Assembly (NCBI GenBank): GCA_951802195.1 | Contig: OX637620.1 | Span: forward strand, 496,001-560,000 | DNA from: Tausonia pullulans | Taxonomy: Eukaryota > Basidiomycota > Tremellomycetes > Cystofilobasidiales > Mrakiaceae | Length of the DNA: 64,000 nucleotides | Reading direction: 5' to 3' | In this document: in pieces, positions 30,292 to 41,621 of the stretch | Position numbering within the stretch: the stretch's first letter is position 1 | Layout of the letters: each line of letters begins with the position of its first letter | Translations under genes and position numbers: made by a program | Notes under the pieces: generated by a model | Told to the model about the DNA's origin: nothing | Seen by the model: the letters and a program-made list of their open reading frames with translations, nothing else | The model's database searches: none

Positions 30292-33200
30292 TCAAACAAG
30301 TTCCTGTGAGATGCACGTCGTCAATCTCTCAGCAAAGAGAACAATGATGCGATGGAGAGCCACTCACCGTATTACACATCTCGCAGCGGGCCATGCCCCT
30401 GGCGTTCCGGAAGGCTAAAGACGACAGAAAATGCATCAGCCCGCAGCTCATTGGCCAATTCTGGACCCGCTCAACTCACTGCACATCGGGCAATTTGGCC
30501 CGCCAACCCCGTCATCGCTATCACCACCTCCTCCTTGCGACCCCACCGATGACGCCAAGGCCATCTGCACATCCCCGTCCTCATCCTTGATCTCCTCGCA
30601 AAAATGCCCTTCCTCCATCGGCTCGAGGCTCCGCCTCTCCCCGAGCCCGTTCGGCGCTGTCGACACTCCTGCCGCGGCCCTCCGCCCACTTTTGCCGCTG
30701 AGGAGGGTCGATCCGAATCCACCACCGACCTCTTGGTGCCGCTTCTTGCCCATCGAGACCAGCAACGGCGGCGAGGGCCCGAGCATGTCGATTTCATCTG
30801 ACGCGAGGAACTCATCCTCGTCCATGCCGCTCGGATTTGGGATCTGCACACACTGGAGCTCATCGCCGGGAACGAGGCCAAGGTCTGAGTAGAGAAAAGA
30901 TCGGAGTTAGTCTCGTGGCTCGACAATCAAGAATAATAGCGCACTTACCGGCGATAGTCGTCGAGTTGTCGTTGAGGAAGGTCTCGCCCTGCCGGAGTGC
31001 GAGCTGTAGGACAGACGTCTCTTGTGCTTCGGCTAGCTGAGAGGAGCAGAAGCAGGGAGAGGTGAGTGCAAGCTTTCTAAGGCTTCTTTGATGGATGGTT
31101 AAGACTGACCATGACCCTGATCGGCAAGGAAGCAGCGCATGTCAAGGTCAGTCATTAATCTCACCCCCTAGTTATCCAAGTCACGAGAGGGATTCACTTG
31201 ATGTCCTTGATCGTCGCAGTCTTCTCGACCATGAGTTGCTTGAGCTTGCCCCTGTCACCCACCGGGAGCGATCGTGTCGACGACCTCGTACCGTGCTTGC
31301 CGTAGACTTTCGGGAACTCCATCGTTGGGTGCCCGGGTGACGTCAAGGCTGCCTGCCGCTTCGATCTAGACGACGACGAGGCCGGCTCGATGCCGAGGGT
31401 GCTTGCAGGCTGGGTAAGAGGAGCGTCGAAAGTCTCGCGCTGATAGACCTTGATGCGAATGGGGAACTCGCCTTTGTAAGAGGCCTCCGCTCTACCACAT
31501 CCACAGCGCGACGAGATATTAGTGACGGCTCGCTCGATCATGTGGCAAACAGAGAGGGAGACACATAGGCCTACCTCGACCGTCGGCAGCTCGTGCATGT
31601 CTCCTTGTTGCACATCCAGAAGGACCTTGGCTGACCCAAGCCTTCTGGCTCGATGGCTGCGAGTCCGATCGCCGGTCCAGCCTCGTAGCTAGGAAGAGAT
31701 GGTCAAGCCCAGTCAATTACGCGAGCAACCTTCATTCTTGACCGTTGACTCACTGCTTCTTGAGGATGTTCCACTCTTCTTCCGAAATCAGCGACCAGCG
31801 ATCGTCCTTGAAGTCATGCTTATTGTTCGGATCAAAAACGAGGAGGCCGTGCGGACAGATGAGTTCTTCGGTGAAGATCCTGTTCGGACGCGGCGCGGAG
31901 GGGTCTCCAGGGTTGGCGATCCAACATTTGCGAGCTTTGAGGAACTCGAAGGGGACGGCGAACTGGGGAGCAGAGAAGACGGGCAAGCGGAGTATATATT
32001 CGGGAAAGGGAGAAAGTCAGGCAATTGCAAGAGTCCCAAGGACGGTTGTCTTACGTATGGCTCGTCCTGATAGGCGAGCTTCTTCTGCACTTCCGAATTG
32101 AGCCTGGAAAACAGTCGAGGAAGAAGCGCCTATTATCCGAGACGACAAAATAGTCAGATGCCGCAGCGAAGATGGGCTATAAAAATAAGGGTGTTCGGTG
32201 TTACCTTCTCCTTGGCCGCTCGGGTGACCTCTGGTTGAAGATTGAGTTTACGCTGCTCACGAGCCTCGACGCACAATTCGCACTCGTTGTCGCTAGCCTT
32301 GAAAGTGTCGAAGGGGCGAGTGATCTCCTGGATGAACATATATACCTGTGAGAGGCGTAAAATAATAGAGAGGGGCTTGTGATAAGCGGGGACTCCGGGC
32401 ATAAGAACAGAGAGCGGACCATGCAACGCACGTCTAGAGGAACCTCGGAGATCTTGGCACGCTCAACTGTAAGGCCATCGTGGCTACAGTATATGTCTGG
32501 TACGGACAGGAGAGCAAGTAGAGCGAGTCAGGCGAAGGTGGGGCCCACAACGAGGGACGCTCTGCCAAGAGATACACACCGTTCCGATAGAGCTCCATCG
32601 GTGAGGGATCGATGAGACTCGTTGGCGAGTGAAATGACGGCATCCCCGTCTCCCATTCCGTCAACCATCGCTTTGGAAAGAGGTAGAGCTCTTGCGTCGC
32701 ATCCTTCTGCGCTCTTTTTTTGAGCTCTCTGAAGTAGGCGGTGTGCTTGGGGTGCTGCTGGCGGTACGTCTTGTCTGCATGCAGAACGAGCGTGTCTGGT
32801 CAGTTAACAGTTCAAGACATCCCAAGGGAGACCGAAGCGGACCGATGTAGAGCAAACGAGTGCATTCCCCACAGAAGGCGTCAGCTTCGATCTTGAGCGC
32901 CGGCTTGAATTCGCAGCCGGCCAAAGTCTCCAGCCTCTGATGAGCTTCCTAGGAGAGGAAAGCATACGTGCAATGTCAGTGCGCTTCCAGCAAGCGGTGC
33001 AAGAGGGGAAAACGAACAGCCGTGATCCGTTTGTAGGCGGCTGAGGTTCGCGGGACGGGATTAATGAGGCCGTGGACGCAAAAGTGACCTGAATTATCAA
33101 AGACCTTGCGTAAGGCCGTCGTCCTAGCGAGATCGACCTTCTGCTCGACGCTCAGCGGCGGCGGGGACGCAGATTTAGCTTTATTGGGTCTGGTTGTATC

Positions 33201-36200
33201 CTTTGGTTCTGGCTTGGCTGCTGCCTCCGCTGGTGGCGCCCCTCCGTCGGTCTCTCCATTAGCCTCTCCGTTAGCCTCGCTATTGGCCTCTGCCTCGGCC
33301 GGCTCGGTCGTGGTTGTTACCGGCAGCTGAAAGCCGTCCGGGGAAGCGAGAAAAGCCACTTCGGCCTCAGCGGGAACAGGGGTGGCGTCCTTGCCCTTGC
33401 CGGGCTTGACGTTAAGGCCCTGGAGGCACCACTCGCGCATGGCCGCTCTGTCGACGAGGTAAGAGGGCTGAACGACGGACTTGAGGTCAGTGAAAAAAAC
33501 CTGACCAGATGTTGGCTTGCGAGGGAGCTGAAATCACTTCATCAAAGTCGCGAATCTGCCACGAGTCGAAGATGGTCTTCTTGGTGTTGGCAACCTCCTC
33601 GAAGACTTTAACCAGGGCCGCTTGCCTATGGTGCGAGTGGAGAACAGGGGTCAGACAAGGGATAGGGACTAAAATCGCAGCTGCTGATGGGCGCACTCGG
33701 CTATCCACTCCTCGCATTTCTCCCTGTGGCGCGCGTTCATCGACTCGATCGCGGCGATGACCTCCTTGGGGGGCTTCACGACCGCGAGCGGCTCGGGAGG
33801 TAGTCTAGAGGCGTTACCAATGACTTCGCGGCGGGCATAGACGGCCATGTAGGCATCTTTCGAGGAGAAGTAGCTGGAGACGTTCGGGGCAAGCAAGCCA
33901 TCGATCAGCCTAGGAAGCAAGGTGAATCGGGCAGAATGTACTCACACTTGCGGTCCAACCTCCTCGTCGCTGTTGAAAAAATCGTCTGGGACCTCGCGCT
34001 TCTTGGTCTGCGTTGCCGGCTTGGCCCTGTGGCCTGTGTATGCGATGGCACTGTGAAGCGATGACGCGATGAGTTTATCAGCAGGCGTGCCTCGTCAGCG
34101 AAGCAGGACGGATTCAATTTACCTCTTTGCAGCTGAGTAGTTGCCCGTTCCTCTCTTCTCAACGATGATTTCGTCGTTCTCATCATTTTCTGGCCTGTGT
34201 ACTTACCAGGGTACATTCAGCTCATGTCTCCTGTCGCGAACGAGCAGGAGGAAAGAGAAACGACGCACCCGTTTGTCTCCCAAGGCGCCCGATTCTTCTT
34301 CTTCGACGAAGTAGTCTCGAAGTACTCGTCGATCCTCGCGTTCCCCTTTTCTGGTGAGGAGGACGAAATGGACTGGCAGCGTTCGTTGCACTTCGCGCCT
34401 TCAGCGGCGGCTGGGCGCTCCTTGAGTGTCACGATAGGGAACTGAAGCGATGACTTGAGCTTCACGGGCGACGTGGCGGCGGATTCAGAAGCAGCGGCGA
34501 CGGCTACCTTGCCGTTGCTGCCGGTGGCAGAGCTACTGATGATACCGCCGGCATCGGCCCGGGCGCGTTTGTGAGGATTCGCCGGGGTCTTGGGCGGGTT
34601 GGTGCTCTTGGAGGTCACCTCGTCGTCACAGTGGTACCAGACGTCGTCCCTACCCACAGTAAAGGAAGACAGCATTAGTCCGGTTGGAAGAGAGAACGGA
34701 CATGAACGAGTCCAACGGCGCACTCGATGTTGTAGACCTCGGCACAATAATGGCCGGAGTATGCGCTGTTGCCCTTGTGGACGAGGACCGCCCGAAGGTC
34801 GTAAATCGTCCCTTCTCCGGCCTTGTTCGCGGCGGCGCGGCCCTGGGGGCTGAGATAGCGCCTCATGTCGATCGAGGGCGGAAAACGGGTAATATACTTG
34901 GACTTCTTGCGGCTGAGCGTCTCTGGATCGAAAACAAAGCGTAGGAGGGAGAAGTGGAGGACCTGGGAGGGGGGGAGGGGGGGAGGGAGGGAGATAAGCA
35001 CGTCTTGGAGTAAGATGGGGAGAGGAGTGGAACAGTAAGGAAGATACACTAGACGCACGGGAGGCAGTTTGTTGAGCTCGATCTGGCGCTCTGCGTCGCG
35101 GAGGGTGTCGCATCGCGAGCAGTGGTACCTAGAGAGCAAGTGGTTGATCAGTGATGAGTTCTGGGCAATCGCCCGAAGAGACAGCCTCACTTGTTATCGC
35201 CGGAGAGACTCTCGACGCTGAGAAGAGCCTCGAGGCGATCCTCGAGCTTGGCTTTGTCCTTTGACAACGAAGGCAGGCGGATTCCGTCAGTCACAGGAGT
35301 GCCTAAAAGGATAAAGGGCAAGATAAAATGCTATGGACCTGAAGTGTTAGCTCCAACTCAAAGAACTTGCTCGGCTGCTCGCTTTTGTAATGACAAGTCA
35401 AACACCGCGTAGTGTAGGCCAGATCGCCCTCAAACTGTTGCGGGCATGAGTTCAGTTTTCAGATCGCGTGCCACACCGGACAGGCTATACGAACTGTGTC
35501 CTCGACGAGACTCTTCAGGTCCTCTTCCTCCTGCTTGGCAAACTCCTTGGCGAGATGGTTCATAAAAAGTTTGGAGAACCTTCGGAGAGAAATCAGCACC
35601 ACTAGCTGGTCGTCCTGATCGCCCTTCTGTCTCCATCGACTTACTCTTGCGCGTCCTGCTGTTCGGCCGCGTCAAGCTCGAGTGACTTGACGAGGCCTTG
35701 AGGATCGAAGCTTTGGATTTGGCTTTCTTGTAGGCCGTAAAAGGTTGTCTGAAGCTGATGCGTCGGGCAGGCCTGGGATGGGATAGAATCGGAACGGGAC
35801 GATCATGAGTACGAAGGAATCTCACCAGAGACGGGAATTAGAGAGACCCACCTCAAGTGATTCATCAGGGGAGAGGAGCGTCTTAAGTCTATAGACGGCC
35901 CGGCGGAAGGGGAGATTGTGAAACCACGTTTGGAGGAGGGCGGCGGCGTAACAGGTGGCACCCAACTGGCGAGAGTGCGAGACTGTGAGTCAGCTCAGCC
36001 CAGAGCACTCTCTAACGGTAAGTGTCAGAGGTTTTCTCACGTTCTGCGGAGAAAGAGGGTTGCGGTGCGACCCATTGACGTCCTCTACGCATCAACGACC
36101 GGCTCTCGCTGACGCATCACACACATGTAGACGAATGGAGGGGGCGCGCACCTTAAGTCCGACAGGAAGCCCTGAGATCCGCGATTCGTTCATTGGACAC

Positions 36201-36709
36201 GGACCTAGGAGGGGGGTCTTCAAAAAGCCCTCCAGAGCCTTTTCTAGATGCGGGAGTCGAGCAAGATTGAACGCGTCGATTAGTTGGTCGGCCGGCCTGT
36301 CCCATTGTCGTGTCGTGTCGCGTCGTCGCCACTGACCTCGGTCGTTCCACCGTTCGCTCCCTAGCCAAGAGAGGGAGTTTGGGTTGGAATCGCACTTCTC
36401 GCCCTTCTTGCTGCAGAAAGAATCGTAAATGATCTCGAGACTGTCGTCGCTCTCGACAATCAGGTCATCCTCCAACTGCGTGGAGTTGAGGTCGATGATG
36501 TCGACGGGGACGTAGGGGGCTGCCGCGACGTTGCTGCCCTTGGGGTTGGAGCCGGAGGCCAATGCGGTCGACGACGAAGGCAAGCAGATGCGGTTGCCTG
36601 AGGCCTCGGAGAGGCCGGCGAGCTGGAGTCGGTGGGCCGGAAGGAGGTCGTTCGGCGAAGCGACCGTGTGGATGAAGCCGAAGCGCGGGTCCGCCGGGCG
36701 GGGCGGCAT
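30292..36709 (-). CDS. USP48-like ubiquitin carboxyl-terminal hydrolase
   Basis: A large multi-exon cysteine protease that removes ubiquitin. The start at 36709 gives MPPRPADPRFGFIHTVASPN. The Cys box GLKNLGATCYAAALLQTWFHN is assembled from three exons (about 36180-35930). The His box is SAYSGHYCAEVYN, near 34730. DUSP-type regions follow (WLTEWETGMPSF; ELICPHGLLVFDPNN). A ubiquitin-like segment comes next (KQLMVEKTATIKDIK, then LVPGDELQCVQIPNPSG). The C-terminal RanBP2-type finger CPMC...CEMC is split over two exons and ends NTELV. The order USP, DUSPs, ubiquitin-like matches USP48; the finger is an extra. A longer N terminus from 37057 would be low-complexity and is less likely. It has many introns, one flanking a 3-nt exon. 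Confidence 0.88.
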
Positions 36710-37074
36710 GGCGTGTGCGGGTGTGCTCAAGTGGAGAAGCAATGACGTACAGGCGCGAGGTGTGTTGGATAGGAAGACGAGTGAGTGGGTGGTGGTGGGC
36801 CGAGCCGACGATGGGAGCATTGCGTCGCGTCGCGTCTCGGCCACGTCACTGCCCTCCTGTTCGCCGTCCGTGCACGCGCGCAAGGCCGACGGCGAGGCGA
36901 GTGACCGGCGGTTGGCTGCGTCTCCTCCCGCCAGACGGCGGCGCTTAGCCGGCGGCCGGGTTCTCTCTTGTCCTGTCACTTCTTTCGGTTCGAGCCTTAC
37001 TCCCTGACCTCCAACGGCGACAACAACAGCAGCCGGACCTCGCGCCCTCATCATCAACCTCCAGTTTGCCAGCC
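36710..37074. promoter_or_regulatory. Divergent intergenic promoter
   Basis: 365 bp between the deubiquitinase start (minus) and the TLC-domain gene start (plus). GC-rich with no TATA box seen. A divergent arrangement of this length normally carries both promoters. Confidence 0.5.
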
Positions 37075-38812
37075 ATGTCCCTCGATTTCTTCATCCCCCG
37101 TGTCGTCGACGAGGCACTCCCCAAACTCTCAGCCCACCTCCTCCCGCTTCTCTCCTCGGCGGCCCTCTTCACGACCGTCCACCACCTCTCCCAGATTGTC
37201 TCACCACTCCTCTCACGAACCTATCCCACGCTGAACGCTCGAACTCGCCGCAGCTGGGACACTCACGTTGTCTGTGAGCGCGCCTTGTCTGTCCGGCCGA
37301 CACACTTCCTTACGCTGAACCTGTCGATCGATCCAGCTTGCCTGCATGCGGCGATCATTCTTCCTCTCGCCATTTCGGTTCTCTATGAGCCTGCACTCGT
37401 TGAGGACGAAGTCTGGGGCTACTCGCGTAAAGCGGGACATGTCTACGCGGTCGCATGCGGGTGAGTCTTCATTGTCTGTCAGCCGGCCTTGCTGTCGGGT
37501 GCCCGAGGCCGGCCGTCTCTCTCGCTCAGGATCGATCAGGGAGGGGCCCAACGCTCTGGGAAGCACGTGCATTGGTCCTTTAGAAACGAAGGCTTACTAC
37601 GTCTCTGTCGTCTCACCTTCGCCCTCGTCGAGCAGCTAGTAAGTCGGGACGCGTCTAGAAAGTCAGTCGCGAAAGACGCGCGCCTTAGGTCGACGCTGAC
37701 TTCCCCTCACCTCGTCTTCCTGCCAGCTTCCTCTGGGACACAATCGAAAGCATTCGCTTCTCTTCTGTCGGCATGGTCGTCCACGGTGAGTCGTGGGCAT
37801 GTGCTCTTTCCGAATCGTCCAAGGCTGACCCTGTCCTACTCTTCAGGCGTCGCGTGCCTCGCCGTCTTCGGCGCCTCCTACGTGAGACGAGTCGACAAAT
37901 CTCGTTCGTCTTACAAACACATAAGCTGACACTCACTACACAGCGGCCCTTCCTGAGCTACTATGGGGCCCGCTTTCTTCTTTGGGAGCTGTCGACGCCT
38001 CTGCTCAATATTCACTGGTCAGATCAAAACGGCGCGCTCTGCCACATCAATTCTTTACTAATCTTTCTCCCCGCCCCACAGGTTCCTTGTCAGTAATTGA
38101 CGCCGATGGAACGACCGCCCTGCTTCATGTCGCTGAAAGAAGACATGATTGCCCTTCCTCCTCCTCCTCCCCCCACCCTTTCTCCTCCATTTCACAGGAG
38201 AAAACCGGCCGCTCTGGTTCGCCCTTCATGATCATTAACGCTGTCTGCCTCATGGCCGTATTCTTCTTGGCGCGAGTGGTCTACGGAAACTATATGGTGA
38301 GTGCCTGACGTGTGCTGAATTCATAGAGGTTGTGTCATATGTCGTCTGTTCCTTCCCAGTCGTTCAACTTCTTCAAGGCCATGTACCATGAGCGTTCTCG
38401 GATCCCGCTGGCGATGCACAGTGAGTTGCGATGCTCTTTGCCTTGCTTGTTTAAGGTCTTGAACAACTCCCACGATCGCTAGTCATCTATGAGGGTGGAA
38501 ACGGTGGGTCTCTTCCTGTACCGCCTTCTCGTCTGTTACTACTCGTCTGAGCTGATCTCTCTCTCTCATCCTAGTTGCCCTGAACGGACTCAACGCCTTC
38601 TGGTTCTCCAAGATGTGCGCTCTTTTTTTTCTTTTCCCTTGGAGCTCTCGCGTCGAAAGAGATCTCATTCCCTCTTCTTCAGGTGCGCCGGTATGGCCCG
38701 CCGACTCCGGGGCGAGCGCAAGGGCGTCGACACCTCGAAGACCGCCCCTGGCGTCTCCAAGAGCAAGGCCAATGGCGTCTCTTCCAAGACGAAGCGGGTT
38801 AAAGACCTTTAA
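37075..38812 (+). CDS. TLC-domain multi-pass membrane protein
   Basis: The start at 37075 gives MSLDFFIPRVVDEALPKLS. About six hydrophobic segments follow, including LHAAIILPLAISVLYEPALV, GVACLAVFGASYRPFL, SPFMIINAVCLMAVFFLARV and a C-terminal NALNGLNAFWFSKM-type helix. The TLC pattern is clear around FLWDTIESIRFSSVGMVVHG and FLLWELSTPLLNIHWFLDK, close to the TLCD4/TMEM56 group and not to ceramide synthases (no Lag1 motif or homeobox-like part seen). It probably acts in membrane lipid handling in the ER or plasma membrane. The tail is basic, ending KTKRVKDL. Exon 1 is 37075-37273 and exon 2 is 37337-37460; later exons are short. Confidence 0.85.
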
Positions 38813-39148
38813 GTTGAGACCTCCTTTCAACGCGCGCATACATGAGCGCTTCACCTGTTTTTCATCGTCTTTGCCCTTCGAACCGCACAATAGATTTAGA
38901 CGCATCGCATCCTTTGTCTGTATACCGGCGATGAATCATGCTGTATCTTGCTTACTGGTCTTGACGACTCAAATGACGTGGAGGGCAACGGGCTCTGATA
39001 TCTCGATCCAGGGAGAGAGAGAATCGGCCCTCCCCGATGAGTCTTCGGACGCCCACTTGCATGCTCCTCTGCCTCCTCCGGACCCCCTCCCTTTTCCTTC
39101 CCCTCGTCCGCTACTCCACGTTCATCACCCCCTCTGAATCGTTCTCAA

Positions 39149-40964
39149 TGAGGACCACTCGCACCACCCGAGCCTCCGATCGGGCGCTTCCCCACCTCCC
39201 CGCCGATCCCTCGCCACGCTCGCCGTCACGATCGCGGTCGTCGTCCCTTTCCTCGCCTGAGCCCGACCCTTCCTCCTACCGCACGCCAGCAAAGAAGCGT
39301 GCCCGCACCACGCCCATCAAGAAGGAGCCCCTTTCATCCAAGAAGCCGAAGAAAGGGACTCCAACAAGCCCCGTCAAAAAGCCTCGCGCCGCGTCCCCCA
39401 AGTTCGCTGCGTACCTCGAGACGCCTTACCCGGACTATGCAAGACCGACGACTGAGGATTGCCAGGAGGTGACGACGAGATTGGCTGGGCTGCATGGACT
39501 ACCTGTTAGGCCTGGGGAGGTGAAAAAGGAGATCACGGGGAGCATCGGCGAGGCCTGTCAGTGTGCAAGCTCGAAGGGCTTCGCTCGTCTCCGATCGATC
39601 TGTCGCGAAGTGGAGATACAGGGTGGGCTGAAGGCTTTTCGTTCTCGTCATGCTGGTTGTCAGGCGGAGCTGTGCCGAGTGTTTTGGATGCTTTGTACGG
39701 CCTTCTCATCCTCTCTTATGTCTCCTTCCCCCCACTGAGACGATCTTCCCTTTCTCAGGATTCGTACCATCCTGAGCCAGAACACCACCTCCGCCAACTC
39801 GACGCGAGCGTATGCCTCTCTCCTCGAGAGGTTCGGTGACTCGCCTGATCAAGCCAAGGCGGTGGATCTCCTTGCGGTCTTCAGAGCGCCTGTGGGGGAT
39901 GTGTTTGAGAGTATCAAGTGCGCTCTTCTTCCTGTCGGGCAGCGCCGAGGCCGTGCACTGATGCGCGCTCCGAACAGGTGCGGAGGTCTCGCGACCGTCA
40001 AGAGCAAGGTCATCAAGAACGTGTTGCAACAAGTAAGGGATCGCAACCTCCGCGTTGAAGGGGGAGAAGATCCTTCGATCGGCGAAAAGAAGGTGGACGT
40101 CGACGTCAAACAGGAAGAGGAGGAGGACGATGGCGACGGGGGTAATCTTCGGCCATTGAAGAAGGTCGAGTCGCTGAGCGACGATGAGGAACGTAGGCTT
40201 CTCTCGCTCGATTACGTCCATGGTCTGTCGGACGAGGCGGCGATGAAGGAGCTAGAGAGTTTCAAAGGGGTCGGGCCGAAGAGTGAGTGCGCTTGCTCGG
40301 TTGAAGGCTTGACCAGCTGTCAATGCCTAAACTTTTTCCAACAGCGGCGAGCTGCGTTCTCCTCTTCTGTCTTTCGCGTGACTCGTTCGCCGTAGATACG
40401 CACGTCTTCCGGTTGTCAAAGGCACTCGGATGGGTCCCTCCTCGAGCGACACGGTATGCTTTCCCTCTCCCCTTTTCTTTCTCGCGCTTCCTAGCTCTGA
40501 CGAAACGTCTGCGAGCTCTTAGCGAAACGGCCTACGAGCATCTTGACGTTCGAATCCCCAGTGAACTCAAGTACTCGCTTCACGTCCTCCTCATTGCGTC
40601 CGTTCCTCAGGCCGATACCCTACGTCCCAACGCCTCGCTGACCTCGTCAAAACCCTGTCCAACTAACTGACCCAGGCATGGCAAGTCTTGCCCCCGATGC
40701 GCCGCCTCCAAGAAGACGACTCGCCCATTGCTCGGGCCGTGCCCGCTCGTCGGGCTGGCCAAGGGTTCATCTTCCGGTGCGGCCGACGTCAAGGAGGAAG
40801 CTGACGACGGCGACGCGAGCGAAGATAAGAACGGGCTTGTAGCGATGAAGCCTGAGAGCGACGACGACGCGGAAGCGGCAGCAGGGTTTGGAGGCGGGGA
40901 GAAGACGGCGAAGATTGAGAGGGAGGATGTGGAGGAGGCAATGAGGGTTCATGGGGCGGCTTGA
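39149..40964 (+). CDS. HhH-GPD base-excision DNA glycosylase
   Basis: Removes damaged bases from DNA, endonuclease III superfamily. A basic N-terminal tail (KKRARTTPIKKE) probably targets the nucleus. The core has VLDALIRTILSQNTTSANST, the helix-hairpin-helix ESFKGVGPKTASCVLL with the catalytic-type Lys, and SFAVDTHVFRLSKALGW with the catalytic Asp. An acidic insert (EEEEDDGDGG) lies between the first helices and the hairpin. The cysteine region after it is CPRC then a distant CPL, without the four-cysteine spacing of endonuclease III, so an iron-sulfur cluster is doubtful. The tail is acidic, ending MRVHGAA. Seven or more exons join in frame from 39149. Confidence 0.88.
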
Positions 40965-41621
40965 ACGAGCGGGAACGAGAGGGAACTGATTGTGTATTTG
41001 CCTGGTCTGATCTTTATTCATGGCTATTGGTATGTTTTCCTAAGGATGATCGGAGGAATTTCTTGGAGAGAAAGCACGGCCGCGTGTGTGAGAATAGGGT
41101 AAGAGAAGAAAGTGGAAGAACGCAGAGAGCGCGTGGGTTCAAAAGATAGGGATGAAAGAAAAGAAAGAGACGGTGTATCGTAAAGCGAAGCGAAGAAGAA
41201 GAGGCGGACGTCAAGTGGTCGTGAAGTGGAAAGTAGGAATTGCGATTATGAGAAAAGAGAGAAACAGAGGGAAGAAAGGGGGAAACAGCTGGATCGAAGA
41301 GGATGTGAGGTAACGAGACTGGGAAGGGAATGAGTGAGATTAAGCAGCAAAAGCGGGGAATGTGGAAGCAGAAAGAAAGTAAATGATTAAGAGGGAGCGG
41401 GCGAGAGGGAGCGGAGAGGAGGATAGGAGGATGAGGGAGGATGAGGGAGGAAGGGGGAAATGCAATCGAGAAAGGGGGGGATGCAATCGAGAAAAGGGGG
41501 AGAAATTGCAGTGCATAAAGAAGATTGAAGGAGACTGAGGAGAAGAAAGAGCAGGATGTGGAGGAGAGTGAGAGAGCCAGGGGGAGAGCAGTAGGGACGA
41601 AGAGAATGAGGCCGATCTTCA
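40965..41621. other. Purine-rich 3' region between convergent genes
   Basis: From about 41050 to 41620 the plus strand is strongly purine-biased (GAAGAAAG, GGGAGAAA, AGAGGGAG words). It holds the 3' ends of the glycosylase gene and the minus-strand RhoGEF gene. Open frames on the pyrimidine strand here are artefacts. Confidence 0.6.
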
